Source of the DNA: DATNIC01 sp035604635
Lineage (GTDB): Bacteria > Vulcanimicrobiota > Vulcanimicrobiia > Vulcanimicrobiales > Vulcanimicrobiaceae
Reading direction: 5' to 3'
DNA: 5,951 nt
NCBI GenBank assembly: GCA_035604635.1
Contig: DATNIC010000130.1
Coordinates: forward strand, 1-5,951
In this document: piece by piece, positions 1 through 4,956 of the stretch
Position numbering within the stretch: the stretch's first letter is position 1
Layout: each line of letters starts with the position of its first letter
Notes under the pieces: generated by a model
Told to the model about the DNA's origin: nothing
What the model saw: the letters and a program-made list of their open reading frames with translations, nothing else
Databases searched by the model: none
Made by a program: the position numbers and the translations under genes

Positions 1-662
1 TGGTAAACGGCGAACCAGACCGGCGCGCCGAAATAGGTCGTGATGGGCGCGTTCGGCGTGAAGGTCGCGTTGCTGCCGTTCACGGTGACCTGTGACGGCC
101 CGAATGCACAATGCTGGTTCCAGCCGTTTTGCGGCAGCGACGGATCGTTATGCGCGAGGCCGAGCGACGTCCCCGGCGGCAAGTTGGGGACGCCGAGATT
201 GAACTGCGAGAACGTGATCTGCGTCGGCGTCGGGTTGAAGCTGGTCACGCCGACGTAGTAGAGCGGCGTGACGTTGACGCCGCCGATCGCAAGCATACTG
301 CGTCCCGCGCTCTGCAAGCCCGCAGGCGGGCCTCCCGAACCGCCGCTCGATGAGGCGAGCGTGACCACCGCGTTGCTCGCGGTCCCGGACATCGTGATGC
401 TGTCGCCGTTTCCGCCGCCGAGGTTCGACATGCCGGGAATCGACGGCAGGGTAACGACGGCCCGGCCGTTCAACGCGACCGGTGCGCCGGAGATCGCCGC
501 GAACGAGATGCTCGACTGTGGGACGGGCGTCGCCGAGGCCGTCGTCGTCCCGGTTCCGCTGCTCGCGGCTGGGACGTTGGCGCTTCCCGTACACGCCGTG
601 ATGAGAGCAGCAAGGCTCAGCCCGGACAAAGCGAGCACGGCACGCTTTATAAAGAGGTGCAT
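1..662 (-). CDS. Putative lipoprotein of unknown function, N-terminal part (cut by left edge)
   Basis: Reading leftwards from an ATG at 660-662, the frame stays open for 220 codons to the window edge, so the C-terminus is missing. Residues 1-23 form a lipoprotein signal peptide: a lysine/arginine n-region (MHLFIKRA), a hydrophobic core, and a lipobox I-T-A-C with Cys24 as the predicted lipidated residue. Residue +2 is Thr rather than Asp, so in a two-membraned cell outer-membrane sorting is expected. Residues 25-50 are a Ser/Thr/Ala/Gly/Pro linker. Residues 51-220 look like a beta-rich extracytoplasmic domain with many Val/Thr/Asn/Gly, a Gly/Ser-rich stretch around 105-115 and an aromatic segment near 133-142 (PLYYVGVTSF). 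A GGAG ribosome-binding site lies 11 bases before the ATG. The antisense frames here have no protein character. I do not recognise the family; a surface or adhesin-like role is only a guess. Confident as a gene, not as a function. Confidence 0.82.
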   Translation of the reverse strand, partial: MHLFIKRAVLALSGLSLAALITACTGSANVPAASSGTGTTTASATPVPQSSISFAAISGAPVALNGRAVVTLPSIPGMSNLGGGNGDSITMSGTASNAVVTLASSSGGSGGPPAGLQSAGRSMLAIGGVNVTPLYYVGVTSFNPTPTQITFSQFNLGVPNLPPGTSLGLAHNDPSLPQNGWNQHCAFGPSQVTVNGSNATFTPNAPITTYFGAPVWFAVY

Positions 663-673
663 TTACTGTAAGG

Positions 674-677
674 CTCC
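674..677 (-). promoter_or_regulatory. Ribosome-binding site of the lipoprotein gene
   Basis: On the minus strand GGAG sits 11 bases before the ATG at 662. Spacing is slightly long but it is the only purine-rich site near this start, and the signal peptide begins exactly at this ATG, which supports the start choice. Confidence 0.5.
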
Positions 678-955
678 GTGTAGTCAAATGAGGGTATCTA
701 TTCTTCTCCTTAGTCGTAACCGGCGTGCCTCCCCCATTCGATGCCGCGCGCCGGGCGTGAGCCGCCTCAAGAGCCCGCAAAAATGGCGTGATCTCGACAC
801 AAAAAAGCACGGCGCGGCGACGACCGTCGAAGTTGTCAGCACTACTTGCATACCTCGGCGAACGCGCAGCGCGAGGGGCGACGCGCCTAGAGGCCGTTTT
901 GAAAGTTGGGGGCAGCAGCGTGCAGCGCATCGCGCTCGGCCGAAGCCAGCCAACC

Positions 956-981
956 AAAAAAAACCGTTGTCACAGGGTTTT
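956..981 (-). terminator. Candidate intrinsic terminator of tRNA-Val(GAC)
   Basis: Just past the 3' CCA of the tRNA, the minus strand reads AAAACC, a 10-base loop, then GGTTTT running into further T (eight T in all, 956-963). The stem (976-981 with 960-965) has only two G-C pairs, so it is weak, but the position five bases beyond the tRNA and the T-run fit a terminator. Confidence 0.42.
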
Positions 982-985
982 CAAA

Positions 986-1060
986 TGGTGGGCACTGTTG
1001 GGATTGAACCAACGACCTCTTCCGTGTCAAGGAAGCGCTCTCCCACTGAGCTAAGCGCCC
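986..1060 (-). tRNA. tRNA-Val (anticodon GAC)
   Basis: Read on the minus strand, 75 bases fold as a complete cloverleaf. The acceptor stem GGGCGCT pairs with AGTGCCC (one G-U). The D arm is GCTC/GAGC. The anticodon stem is CTTCC/GGAAG with loop TTGACAC, giving anticodon GAC, which decodes valine GUC/GUU. The T arm is GTTGG/CCAAC with loop TTCAATC. The discriminator is A and the CCA end is encoded. Its 5' end lies five bases from the ATG of the divergent substrate-binding protein gene, so its promoter must overlap that gene's signal-peptide codons. It is 62/75 identical by my count to the tRNA-Val(CAC) at 2613-2687, which points the other way. Confidence 0.97.
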
Positions 1061-1065
1061 GCTCT

Positions 1066-2115
1066 ATGAAGTGCGCTTTCTTGTTCGCCATGAGGGCGGC
1101 GTCCTTCCTTATGATGCTGTTCGTTCTCGCGGCCGGCGCTCGCGCGGATGAGCTTACGACGGTGCGAATCGGGACCGTCGGCAGCATGACCGAGGCGCCG
1201 TTCTACATCGCCGATAAGAAAGGATACTTTCGCGACGAGGGGATTGCGGTTAACTTCATCCCGTTCGATTCGGCTGCGAACATGGTTGCGCCGCTGGGCG
1301 CGGGGCAGATCGACGTCGGCGGCGGTGCGCCTTCGGCCGGCCTGTACAACGCGGTCGCGCGCGGGATCGACGTGCGTGTGGTCGCCGACTTGGGACGCGA
1401 TGCGCCGGGATACGGCTTCCAAGTGCTGCTCGTGCGGACGGAGCTGGTCAAGAGCGGGCAGTACAAGAGCTTCGCCGACCTGCGCGGCCGGACCATCGCT
1501 GTCGCCGGGCGCGGGGCAACGGCGCATGCCGCGATTGCGAGCAAACTGCTCAGGAAAGGCGGCTTGAAGTACGACGACATCAACGTCGTCTTTATGGACT
1601 ATGCCGATCAGGTCGTCGCTCTGAAGAACGGCTCGATCGATGCGTCGCTCTTCCCCGAGCCGAACGGTACGATCGCCGCGAAGACGGGCGCCGCCGTAAA
1701 GGTCGCCGGGAACGATACCTTCTATCCCAACCAGCAGGTTGCAGTGATGATCTTCGGGAGCACCTTCCTCAAGGCGCATCGCGATCTCGGCGTGAGATTT
1801 ATGCGGGCGTATCTGCGAGCGGTACGCTATTACGCTGCGGCGCATAAGAACGGCAAGCTCGCGGGCGCCAATGCCGACGACGTCATCCATATCCTGACCG
1901 ACTCGACGCGCATCAAAGATCCGACCGTGTACCGCGAAGCGACGCCGAACGCCGACGACCCCAACGGCGAGCTCAATCTTGCCTCGATGCGAGACGACCT
2001 TGCGACGTACCGGGAGCTCGGCCTCATTCAAGGAAGCACGCGAGCCGAAGATGCCGTCGACGGCAGCTTTGTCGCCGAAGCCCTCAAGACGCTGGGAACG
2101 TACCGGGGCCGCTAG
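1066..2115 (+). CDS. ABC transporter substrate-binding protein, SsuA/TauA/NMT1-like
   Basis: A 349-residue secreted solute-binding protein of the family that captures nitrate, aliphatic sulfonates, taurine or thiamine precursors outside the inner membrane and delivers them to an ABC permease. Residues 10-27 form a signal peptide with a hydrophobic core and an A-R-A cleavage site before Asp28. The mature part begins with the typical strand VRIGTVG, then APFYIADKKGYFRDEGI (44-60), the usual first ligand-lobe signature. GQIDVGGGAPS (80-90) matches the family's conserved 'G..D.g....' turn, and FADLRGRTIAV (136-146) and ALKNGSIDAS (185-194) are further family landmarks. Length is normal. The start is uncertain: ATG 1066 is the first after the tRNA, while ATG 1090 would give a cleaner signal peptide (MRAASFLMML..). 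Neither has a clear Shine-Dalgarno site. Its likely ATPase and permease partners are downstream at 2871-4441 on the same strand but are not contiguous. The ligand cannot be predicted. Confidence 0.93.
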   Translation: MKCAFLFAMRAASFLMMLFVLAAGARADELTTVRIGTVGSMTEAPFYIADKKGYFRDEGIAVNFIPFDSAANMVAPLGAGQIDVGGGAPSAGLYNAVARGIDVRVVADLGRDAPGYGFQVLLVRTELVKSGQYKSFADLRGRTIAVAGRGATAHAAIASKLLRKGGLKYDDINVVFMDYADQVVALKNGSIDASLFPEPNGTIAAKTGAAVKVAGNDTFYPNQQVAVMIFGSTFLKAHRDLGVRFMRAYLRAVRYYAAAHKNGKLAGANADDVIHILTDSTRIKDPTVYREATPNADDPNGELNLASMRDDLATYRELGLIQGSTRAEDAVDGSFVAEALKTLGTYRGR

Positions 2116-2540
2116 AGGGCCGGCTCGAATGCGGCGGCCCGTTCGCGCCATTCGTCCGGGACGCGGATCGATGCGTTCTCCGTGTAGTCGAATGCGACCA
2201 TCGTACCGGTGAGGATCGCCGCGCGTTCCTGGGTCTGCTCGCTCCAGACTTCGTGGATCATCTCAAACGACTTGTTCCCGAAACGCGAAATGCGGCAGCC
2301 GACGGCGACCGGTTCCAGGTAGCCGAGCTGACGCTCGTACTCGACGACGAGCTTCGCAATGATCCCGCCGAAGCGGCCGGTGATGTCGGTCCGCAGGACT
2401 TCGGCGATGTAACGGGCCCGAACCGACTCGGCCCAGATGACGTACTCGGCGTGATTGACGTGCCGAAGCATGTCGACCGAGTGGAAGGGGACGACGAAGC
2501 GGTCTATCAGGCGAAAATCTTCAAGCACGCGAGCAGGCAT
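2112..2540 (-). CDS. Acyl-CoA thioesterase, 4HBT/YbgC-like hotdog fold
   Basis: A 142-residue cytoplasmic protein of the 4-hydroxybenzoyl-CoA thioesterase type, which hydrolyses acyl-CoA or acyl-ACP thioesters as small hotdog oligomers. The diagnostic N-terminal motif is at residues 17-38: V-P-F, then D23-M-L-R-H27-V-N29-H-A-E-Y33 and W-A-E38. This matches the family pattern D-x-x-G-H-V-N-N-x-x-Y with the Gly replaced by Arg26; Asp23 is the expected catalytic or substrate-orienting acid. A long helix follows (34-50), then beta strands (60-128). The frame is open further upstream to 2675, but that part is antisense of tRNA-Val, so I start at ATG 2538-2540, giving the normal length for the family. 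No strong ribosome-binding site is visible before it. Its TAG stop overlaps the TAG of the convergent binding-protein gene. It diverges from the tRNA operon across a 72-base gap. The substrate is unknown. Confidence 0.88.
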   Translation of the reverse strand: MPARVLEDFRLIDRFVVPFHSVDMLRHVNHAEYVIWAESVRARYIAEVLRTDITGRFGGIIAKLVVEYERQLGYLEPVAVGCRISRFGNKSFEMIHEVWSEQTQERAAILTGTMVAFDYTENASIRVPDEWRERAAAFEPAL

Positions 2541-2561
2541 TCGCGCCGGGGCCCGCCGCCC

Positions 2562-2591
2562 TTGCCAGGCGTTTACGCCTTTGTGTATAAT
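2562..2591 (+). promoter_or_regulatory. Sigma70-type promoter of the tRNA-Val/tRNA-Asp operon
   Basis: TTGCCA (2562-2567) and a perfect TATAAT (2586-2591) are separated by 18 bases. Transcription should begin near 2598, about 15 bases before tRNA-Val(CAC). This is the clearest promoter in the window. The spacer contains a palindrome (2567-2580, listed separately). Confidence 0.85.
2567..2580. repeat. Palindrome in the promoter spacer
   Basis: AGGCGT-TT-ACGCCT is a perfect 14-base palindrome starting on the last base of the -35 box and filling most of the spacer. It is placed where a repressor or activator could contact the tRNA promoter, or the divergent thioesterase gene that starts at 2540. 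It may also be chance; no binding protein is identified. Confidence 0.5.
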
Positions 2592-2612
2592 CCCGTGGTT
2601 CGGAATGGGACC

Positions 2613-2687
2613 GGGCGCGTAGCTCAGCGGGAGAGCATCCGCTTCACACGCGGGAGGTCGTTGGTTCGATCCCAACCGTGCCCACCA
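2613..2687 (+). tRNA. tRNA-Val (anticodon CAC)
   Basis: A full 75-base cloverleaf. The acceptor is GGGCGCG/CGTGCCC with one G-U pair. The D arm is GCTC/GAGC. The anticodon stem is TCCGC/GCGGG (one U-G pair) with loop TTCACAC, giving anticodon CAC, which reads the valine codon GUG. The T arm is GTTGG/CCAAC with loop TTCGATC. The discriminator is A and CCA is encoded. It is first in a two-tRNA operon behind the promoter at 2562-2591, and one base separates its CCA from tRNA-Asp. It is a paralog of the inverted tRNA-Val(GAC) at 986-1060; the differences are concentrated in the anticodon stem. Confidence 0.97.
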
Positions 2688-2688
2688 T

Positions 2689-2766
2689 GGCGCTGTAGCT
2701 CAGTTGGTTTAGAGCGCCGCCCTGTCACGGCGGAGGTCGTGGGTTCGAGCCCCATCAGCGTCGCCA
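2689..2766 (+). tRNA. tRNA-Asp (anticodon GTC)
   Basis: A 78-base cloverleaf. The acceptor is GGCGCTG/CAGCGTC (one G-U pair). The D arm is GCTC/GAGC with a 10-base D loop. The anticodon stem is CCGCC/GGCGG with loop CTGTCAC, giving anticodon GTC. The T arm is GTGGG/CCCAT (outermost G-U pair) with loop TTCGAGC. The discriminator is G, as expected for aspartate, and CCA is encoded. It is second gene of the operon and is followed 12 bases later by a strong hairpin. Confidence 0.97.
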
Positions 2767-2778
2767 GATTTCCGAACT

Positions 2779-2810
2779 GGCGCCGGCCTCCGGGGGAGGA
2801 GGTCGGCGCC
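2779..2810 (+). terminator. Strong GC hairpin after the tRNA operon
   Basis: Bases 2779-2791 pair with 2798-2810 to give a 13-base-pair stem (one G-U pair) with a 6-base loop. It lies just after tRNA-Asp and 60 bases before the ATPase gene. The following bases are TTCGTG rather than a T-run, so it is not a classic intrinsic terminator. It may be an inefficient one, a processing or RNA-stability structure, or part of the ATPase leader. Confidence 0.6.
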
Positions 2811-2861
2811 TTCGTGCAAGTCTCGAACGGCACCGACAAGCGTAAAGAGATTGAAAAACCC

Positions 2862-2865
2862 GAGG
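2862..2865 (+). promoter_or_regulatory. Ribosome-binding site of the ABC ATPase gene
   Basis: GAGG five bases before ATG 2871 fixes the start of the ATPase; the frame is open far upstream only by passing through the tRNA genes. Confidence 0.6.
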
Positions 2866-2870
2866 CCCAG

Positions 2871-3617
2871 ATGATTCGAATCAACGTCCAAGATGTAGGA
2901 AAGGTCTATTCCACCGGGACCGTGGCCCTGGAGAACATCGATTTGGCGATCGAGGACGGTGAGTTCGTCTCGGTGCTTGGGCCCAGCGGCTGCGGAAAGA
3001 GCACGCTCCTGCGGATCATGGCCTCCCTCGACCACGCGACCAGCGGGAAGATCGACATCGTCGGGAGCGGGATCGCTGCGAAGGACGCGCTGCCCTTCGC
3101 GGTCGTCTTCCAGGAAGTCTCGATCTACCCGTGGATGAAGGTCCGCGACAACATCGAGTTTGCCTTCGATAGCTTGTCGATGCCGCGCGCGGAAGTACGC
3201 AAGCGCGTCGATCAGCAGCTCGAGCTCGTTGGGCTTTCGAAATTTGCCAAAGCCTATCCGCACCAGCTCTCCGGCGGGATGAAGCAGCGCGTCGCTGTCG
3301 CCCGCGCCTTTGCCGTCGATCCACCGGTCCTCTTCATGGACGAGCCGTTCGGGTCATTGGATGAACAGACGCGAGTCGGTCTGGCAGGCGAACTCTTGCA
3401 GATCTGGGAGCGAACCCGCAAGACCGTGGTTTTCGTTACGCACGGTATCGAAGAGGCGGTCTCCTTGGCAGATCGAGTCGTCGTGCTTTCGAAGTCGCCG
3501 GGGCGGATCAAGGAGATCATCCCGATCGATTTCCCACGGCCTCGCGATCCTGTGAAGCTACGCGGTGAGCCGAAGTTCGGAGAGTACGTCGTCAGGATCT
3601 GGGACCTGCTTCGATGA
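2871..3617 (+). CDS. ABC transporter ATP-binding protein, SsuB/TauB/NrtD-like
   Basis: A 248-residue ATPase that powers an importer of the nitrate/sulfonate/taurine class from the cytoplasmic face of the membrane. All catalytic elements are intact: Walker A GPSGCGKST (37-45), Q-loop Gln81 in VVFQEVSIYPW, a typical context for this family, signature LSGGM (133-137), Walker B VLFMDEP with catalytic Glu158, D-loop SLDE (162-165) and switch His191. The C-terminal segment SKSPGRIKEIIPIDFPRPRD (207-226) is also characteristic. Length is normal. The stop overlaps the permease start (ATGA, 3614-3617), so translation is coupled. It lies 104 bases after tRNA-Asp with no clear promoter of its own, so read-through from the tRNA operon is possible. 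The binding protein at 1066-2115 is the obvious partner. The substrate is unknown; the ssuB or tauB name would over-interpret. Confidence 0.95.
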   Translation: MIRINVQDVGKVYSTGTVALENIDLAIEDGEFVSVLGPSGCGKSTLLRIMASLDHATSGKIDIVGSGIAAKDALPFAVVFQEVSIYPWMKVRDNIEFAFDSLSMPRAEVRKRVDQQLELVGLSKFAKAYPHQLSGGMKQRVAVARAFAVDPPVLFMDEPFGSLDEQTRVGLAGELLQIWERTRKTVVFVTHGIEEAVSLADRVVVLSKSPGRIKEIIPIDFPRPRDPVKLRGEPKFGEYVVRIWDLLR

Positions 3618-4441
3618 ACGATGTAGCAGAGGCGACCGTCGAGCAAGGCCTGACGGCGCTCCCGACGCAGCATCTCCCGAAGTCTTCGTTTGCCGCGAGC
3701 GAGCGATGGTTACGGATCGCCGCGCCGTTCATCGTGCTTGCGCTCTGGGAACTGATCGTCCGGGTCCATCTACTCGATCAGCGATTCTTCCCTGCGCCGA
3801 GCATGATCGTCGAGGACTTCATCGCGTACGCGCAAAGCGGCCAGCTCGTCACGGATACGCTCACCACGCTCTCGCGCATCCTCGTCGGCTTTTTCATCGG
3901 CGCGATTCCCGGGACGATCCTCGGGCTGTTCATGGGGATCAACAAATGGGTCCGCGCTTTCATGGATCCAATCGTTTCGATCCTCTATCCAATTCCGAAG
4001 ATCGCGATTCTGCCGCTCATGCTGTTGATCTTCGGCATCGGCGAAGCGTCGAAGTACTCGCTGGTCGCGATCGGCGTGTTCTTCCTCATGGTGATCAACA
4101 CCGAGGCGGGCGTCCGGCAGATTCAGCAAATCTACATCGATGTCGCGCGTGCCTATCGCATCAAGCCGCTGAGCTTCTACACGCGCGTGCTTTTGCCCGG
4201 CGCGCTCCCTAACGTATTCGCCGGCGTCAAGCTCTCGATCGGCGTCGGGATCATCCTCGGCGTCGCCGCCGAGTTCACCGCCGCCAAGAGCGGACTTGGA
4301 TTCACGATCTGGAACGGCTGGCAGACGCTGCAAGTCGAGCGCATGTATGTAGCGCTCGTGATGGTTTCGCTGTTAGGCTACCTGTTGACGGCGTTGCTGG
4401 ATGAAACCGAGAAGCTCTTGATTCCTTGGCTGCGGCCCTGA
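3614..4441 (+). CDS. ABC transporter permease, SsuC/TauC-like
   Basis: A 275-residue inner-membrane permease of the binding-protein-dependent type; a homodimer of it would form the channel. After a polar N-terminus (1-30), hydrophobic segments lie at about 33-50, 88-107, 120-142, 148-162, 203-220 and 244-262. Family landmarks are FFPAPS (58-63), YPIPKIAILPL (125-135) followed by FGIGEASK, and the cytoplasmic coupling loop around 175-203 with LLPGALPNVFAGVK, which docks on the ATPase. In that loop the usual Gly of the EAA motif appears to be Arg182 by eye alignment. No ribosome-binding site is seen; the start is coupled to the ATPase stop by a 4-base overlap. It ends four bases before the stop of the convergent STAS gene, and no terminator is visible between them. 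Confidence 0.95.
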   Translation: MNDVAEATVEQGLTALPTQHLPKSSFAASERWLRIAAPFIVLALWELIVRVHLLDQRFFPAPSMIVEDFIAYAQSGQLVTDTLTTLSRILVGFFIGAIPGTILGLFMGINKWVRAFMDPIVSILYPIPKIAILPLMLLIFGIGEASKYSLVAIGVFFLMVINTEAGVRQIQQIYIDVARAYRIKPLSFYTRVLLPGALPNVFAGVKLSIGVGIILGVAAEFTAAKSGLGFTIWNGWQTLQVERMYVALVMVSLLGYLLTALLDETEKLLIPWLRP

Positions 4442-4445
4442 CCGT

Positions 4446-4844
4446 CTACGCGATGACAACGCTGCGGGCGGCGTGAACGTCGTCCGCTTCGACCCAGTCC
4501 GAAGCGCCGAGCGCGATCGCCCCGAGCAGTAAGCGAATCGACGGCTTCGGCCGCACGACCCGAACGTCGTAGCCACGCCGGCGAGCCGATTGAATCTTAG
4601 CGACCAAGTGACACAGCGCGGCCCAGTGCGGTACCGTGACGCCGTCGAGCGAAATGAGGACGGCCGAGCTTTCTACCGATACTTCGGCGTCGATGCGTTC
4701 TGCGGCGAGGGCGCTCGAGCGCTCGTTGAGCTCGCCGACGAGTTCGATCCGTGCCGCCGGCAGAAACGCGGCTTGTCCGCGCAGAGCGGGTCTTCGCTGA
4801 GGATGGATCTCGCGCAGGCTGGCGACTTGAAGTTCGAAGGCCAT
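4446..4844 (-). CDS. STAS-domain protein, degenerate (anti-sigma antagonist-like)
   Basis: A 132-residue protein with an unremarkable N-terminus (1-28) and a STAS-like fold from about 29 to 130. The visible pattern is ARIELVGELN (strand, turn), a helix around 40-55, the strand VLISLDGVTV (62-71), a helix, then GYDVRVVRPKPSIRLLLGAIALG (91-113) and a final segment DWVEADDVHAA. This matches SpoIIAA/RsbV-type anti-sigma-factor antagonists, which bind anti-sigma kinases and are switched by phosphorylation of a Ser in a D-S-(S/A)-G motif after 'vtf'. Here that site reads V-P-H-W-A-A (71-76), with no Ser or Thr, so canonical control is unlikely. The start is well supported by AGGGAG six bases upstream. 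The gene is isolated: convergent with the permease and separated from the upstream dehydratase by a terminator. No kinase or anti-sigma gene is seen nearby. The STAS assignment is by pattern only. Confidence 0.72.
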   Translation of the reverse strand: MAFELQVASLREIHPQRRPALRGQAAFLPAARIELVGELNERSSALAAERIDAEVSVESSAVLISLDGVTVPHWAALCHLVAKIQSARRRGYDVRVVRPKPSIRLLLGAIALGASDWVEADDVHAARSVVIA

Positions 4845-4850
4845 TAGGCA

Positions 4851-4856
4851 CTCCCT
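4851..4856 (-). promoter_or_regulatory. Ribosome-binding site of the STAS-domain gene
   Basis: AGGGAG on the minus strand, six bases before the ATG at 4844, decides this start. Confidence 0.72.
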
Positions 4857-4886
4857 CGACCGTCCCGGTCTCGTTCAAGTGTGGCT

Positions 4887-4917
4887 ATCCGGCCTGGGAA
4901 GAGCCTTGGAACCGGAT
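4887..4917. repeat. Inverted repeat upstream of the STAS gene
   Basis: ATCCGG (4887-4892) and CCGGAT (4912-4917) are exact inverted copies with 19 bases between. They lie directly after the dehydratase terminator, in the only space available for the STAS promoter. This could be an operator or an accidental pair; the arms are short. Confidence 0.3.
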
Positions 4918-4918
4918 G

Positions 4919-4956
4919 AAAAAGCCCCTCAGCGTTTCTTACGTTGAAGGGGCTTT
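4919..4956 (-). terminator. Intrinsic terminator of the lyase/dehydratase operon, overlapping the coding end
   Basis: On the minus strand, 4956-4948 pairs with 4929-4921 (nine perfect pairs, AAAGCCCCT/AGGGGCTTT). After a single bulged base, 4946-4942 pairs with 4934-4930 (five pairs, one G-U) around a 7-base loop. Five T follow (4923-4919). The 5' arm and loop encode the last residues of the dehydratase and its TGA stop (4931-4929) lies in the 3' arm. The A-rich opposite side may let it act weakly in the other direction too. Confidence 0.88.

Larger units (their letters stand above)
663..985. other. Intergenic stretch, no convincing gene
   Basis: This stretch lies between the lipoprotein start and the 3' end of tRNA-Val(GAC), both on the minus strand. 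Open frames crossing it on either strand are arginine-rich, lack ribosome-binding sites and run into the tRNA or the antisense of the lipoprotein, so I regard them as chance GC-rich frames. It should contain the lipoprotein promoter (leader and upstream region on the minus strand, right of 662), but I could not find a paired -35/-10 that I would defend. Two A-rich runs (about 779-784 and 801-807) and the terminator-like site at 956-981 are the only other visible features. Confidence 0.5.

Noticed and set aside
684..953. Possible small minus-strand protein in the 663-985 gap
   Set aside because: Arginine/leucine-rich composition without domain pattern or Shine-Dalgarno site; not distinguishable from chance.
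148..957. 269-codon minus-strand open frame
   Set aside because: Very arginine-rich, in a different frame from the lipoprotein, with no family pattern and no ribosome-binding site; a GC-rich shadow frame.
268..1065. Long plus-strand open frame running into the binding-protein gene, as a giant N-terminal extension
   Set aside because: It is antisense to the lipoprotein signal peptide and passes through the tRNA-Val gene; a proper signal peptide begins at 1066 or 1090.
1051..2151. 366-codon minus-strand open frame opposite the binding-protein gene
   Set aside because: Antisense shadow of a clear family member; arginine- and valine-rich without motifs.
2541..2675. N-terminal extension of the thioesterase to 2675
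   Set aside because: The extra residues are translated from the antisense of tRNA-Val(CAC) and the promoter region; the family length fits a start at 2540.
2613..2766. tRNA genes as an integration (att) site of a mobile element
   Set aside because: No integrase, no repeated tRNA 3' fragment other than the complete tRNA-Val paralog, and no phage-like genes in the window.
2253..2870. Upstream extension of the ATPase frame
   Set aside because: It crosses both tRNA genes and the antisense of the thioesterase; ATG 2871 has a ribosome-binding site and starts the ATPase fold at the normal place.
3770..4333. 187-codon minus-strand frame opposite the permease
   Set aside because: Asp/Arg/Glu-rich shadow of the permease coding strand.
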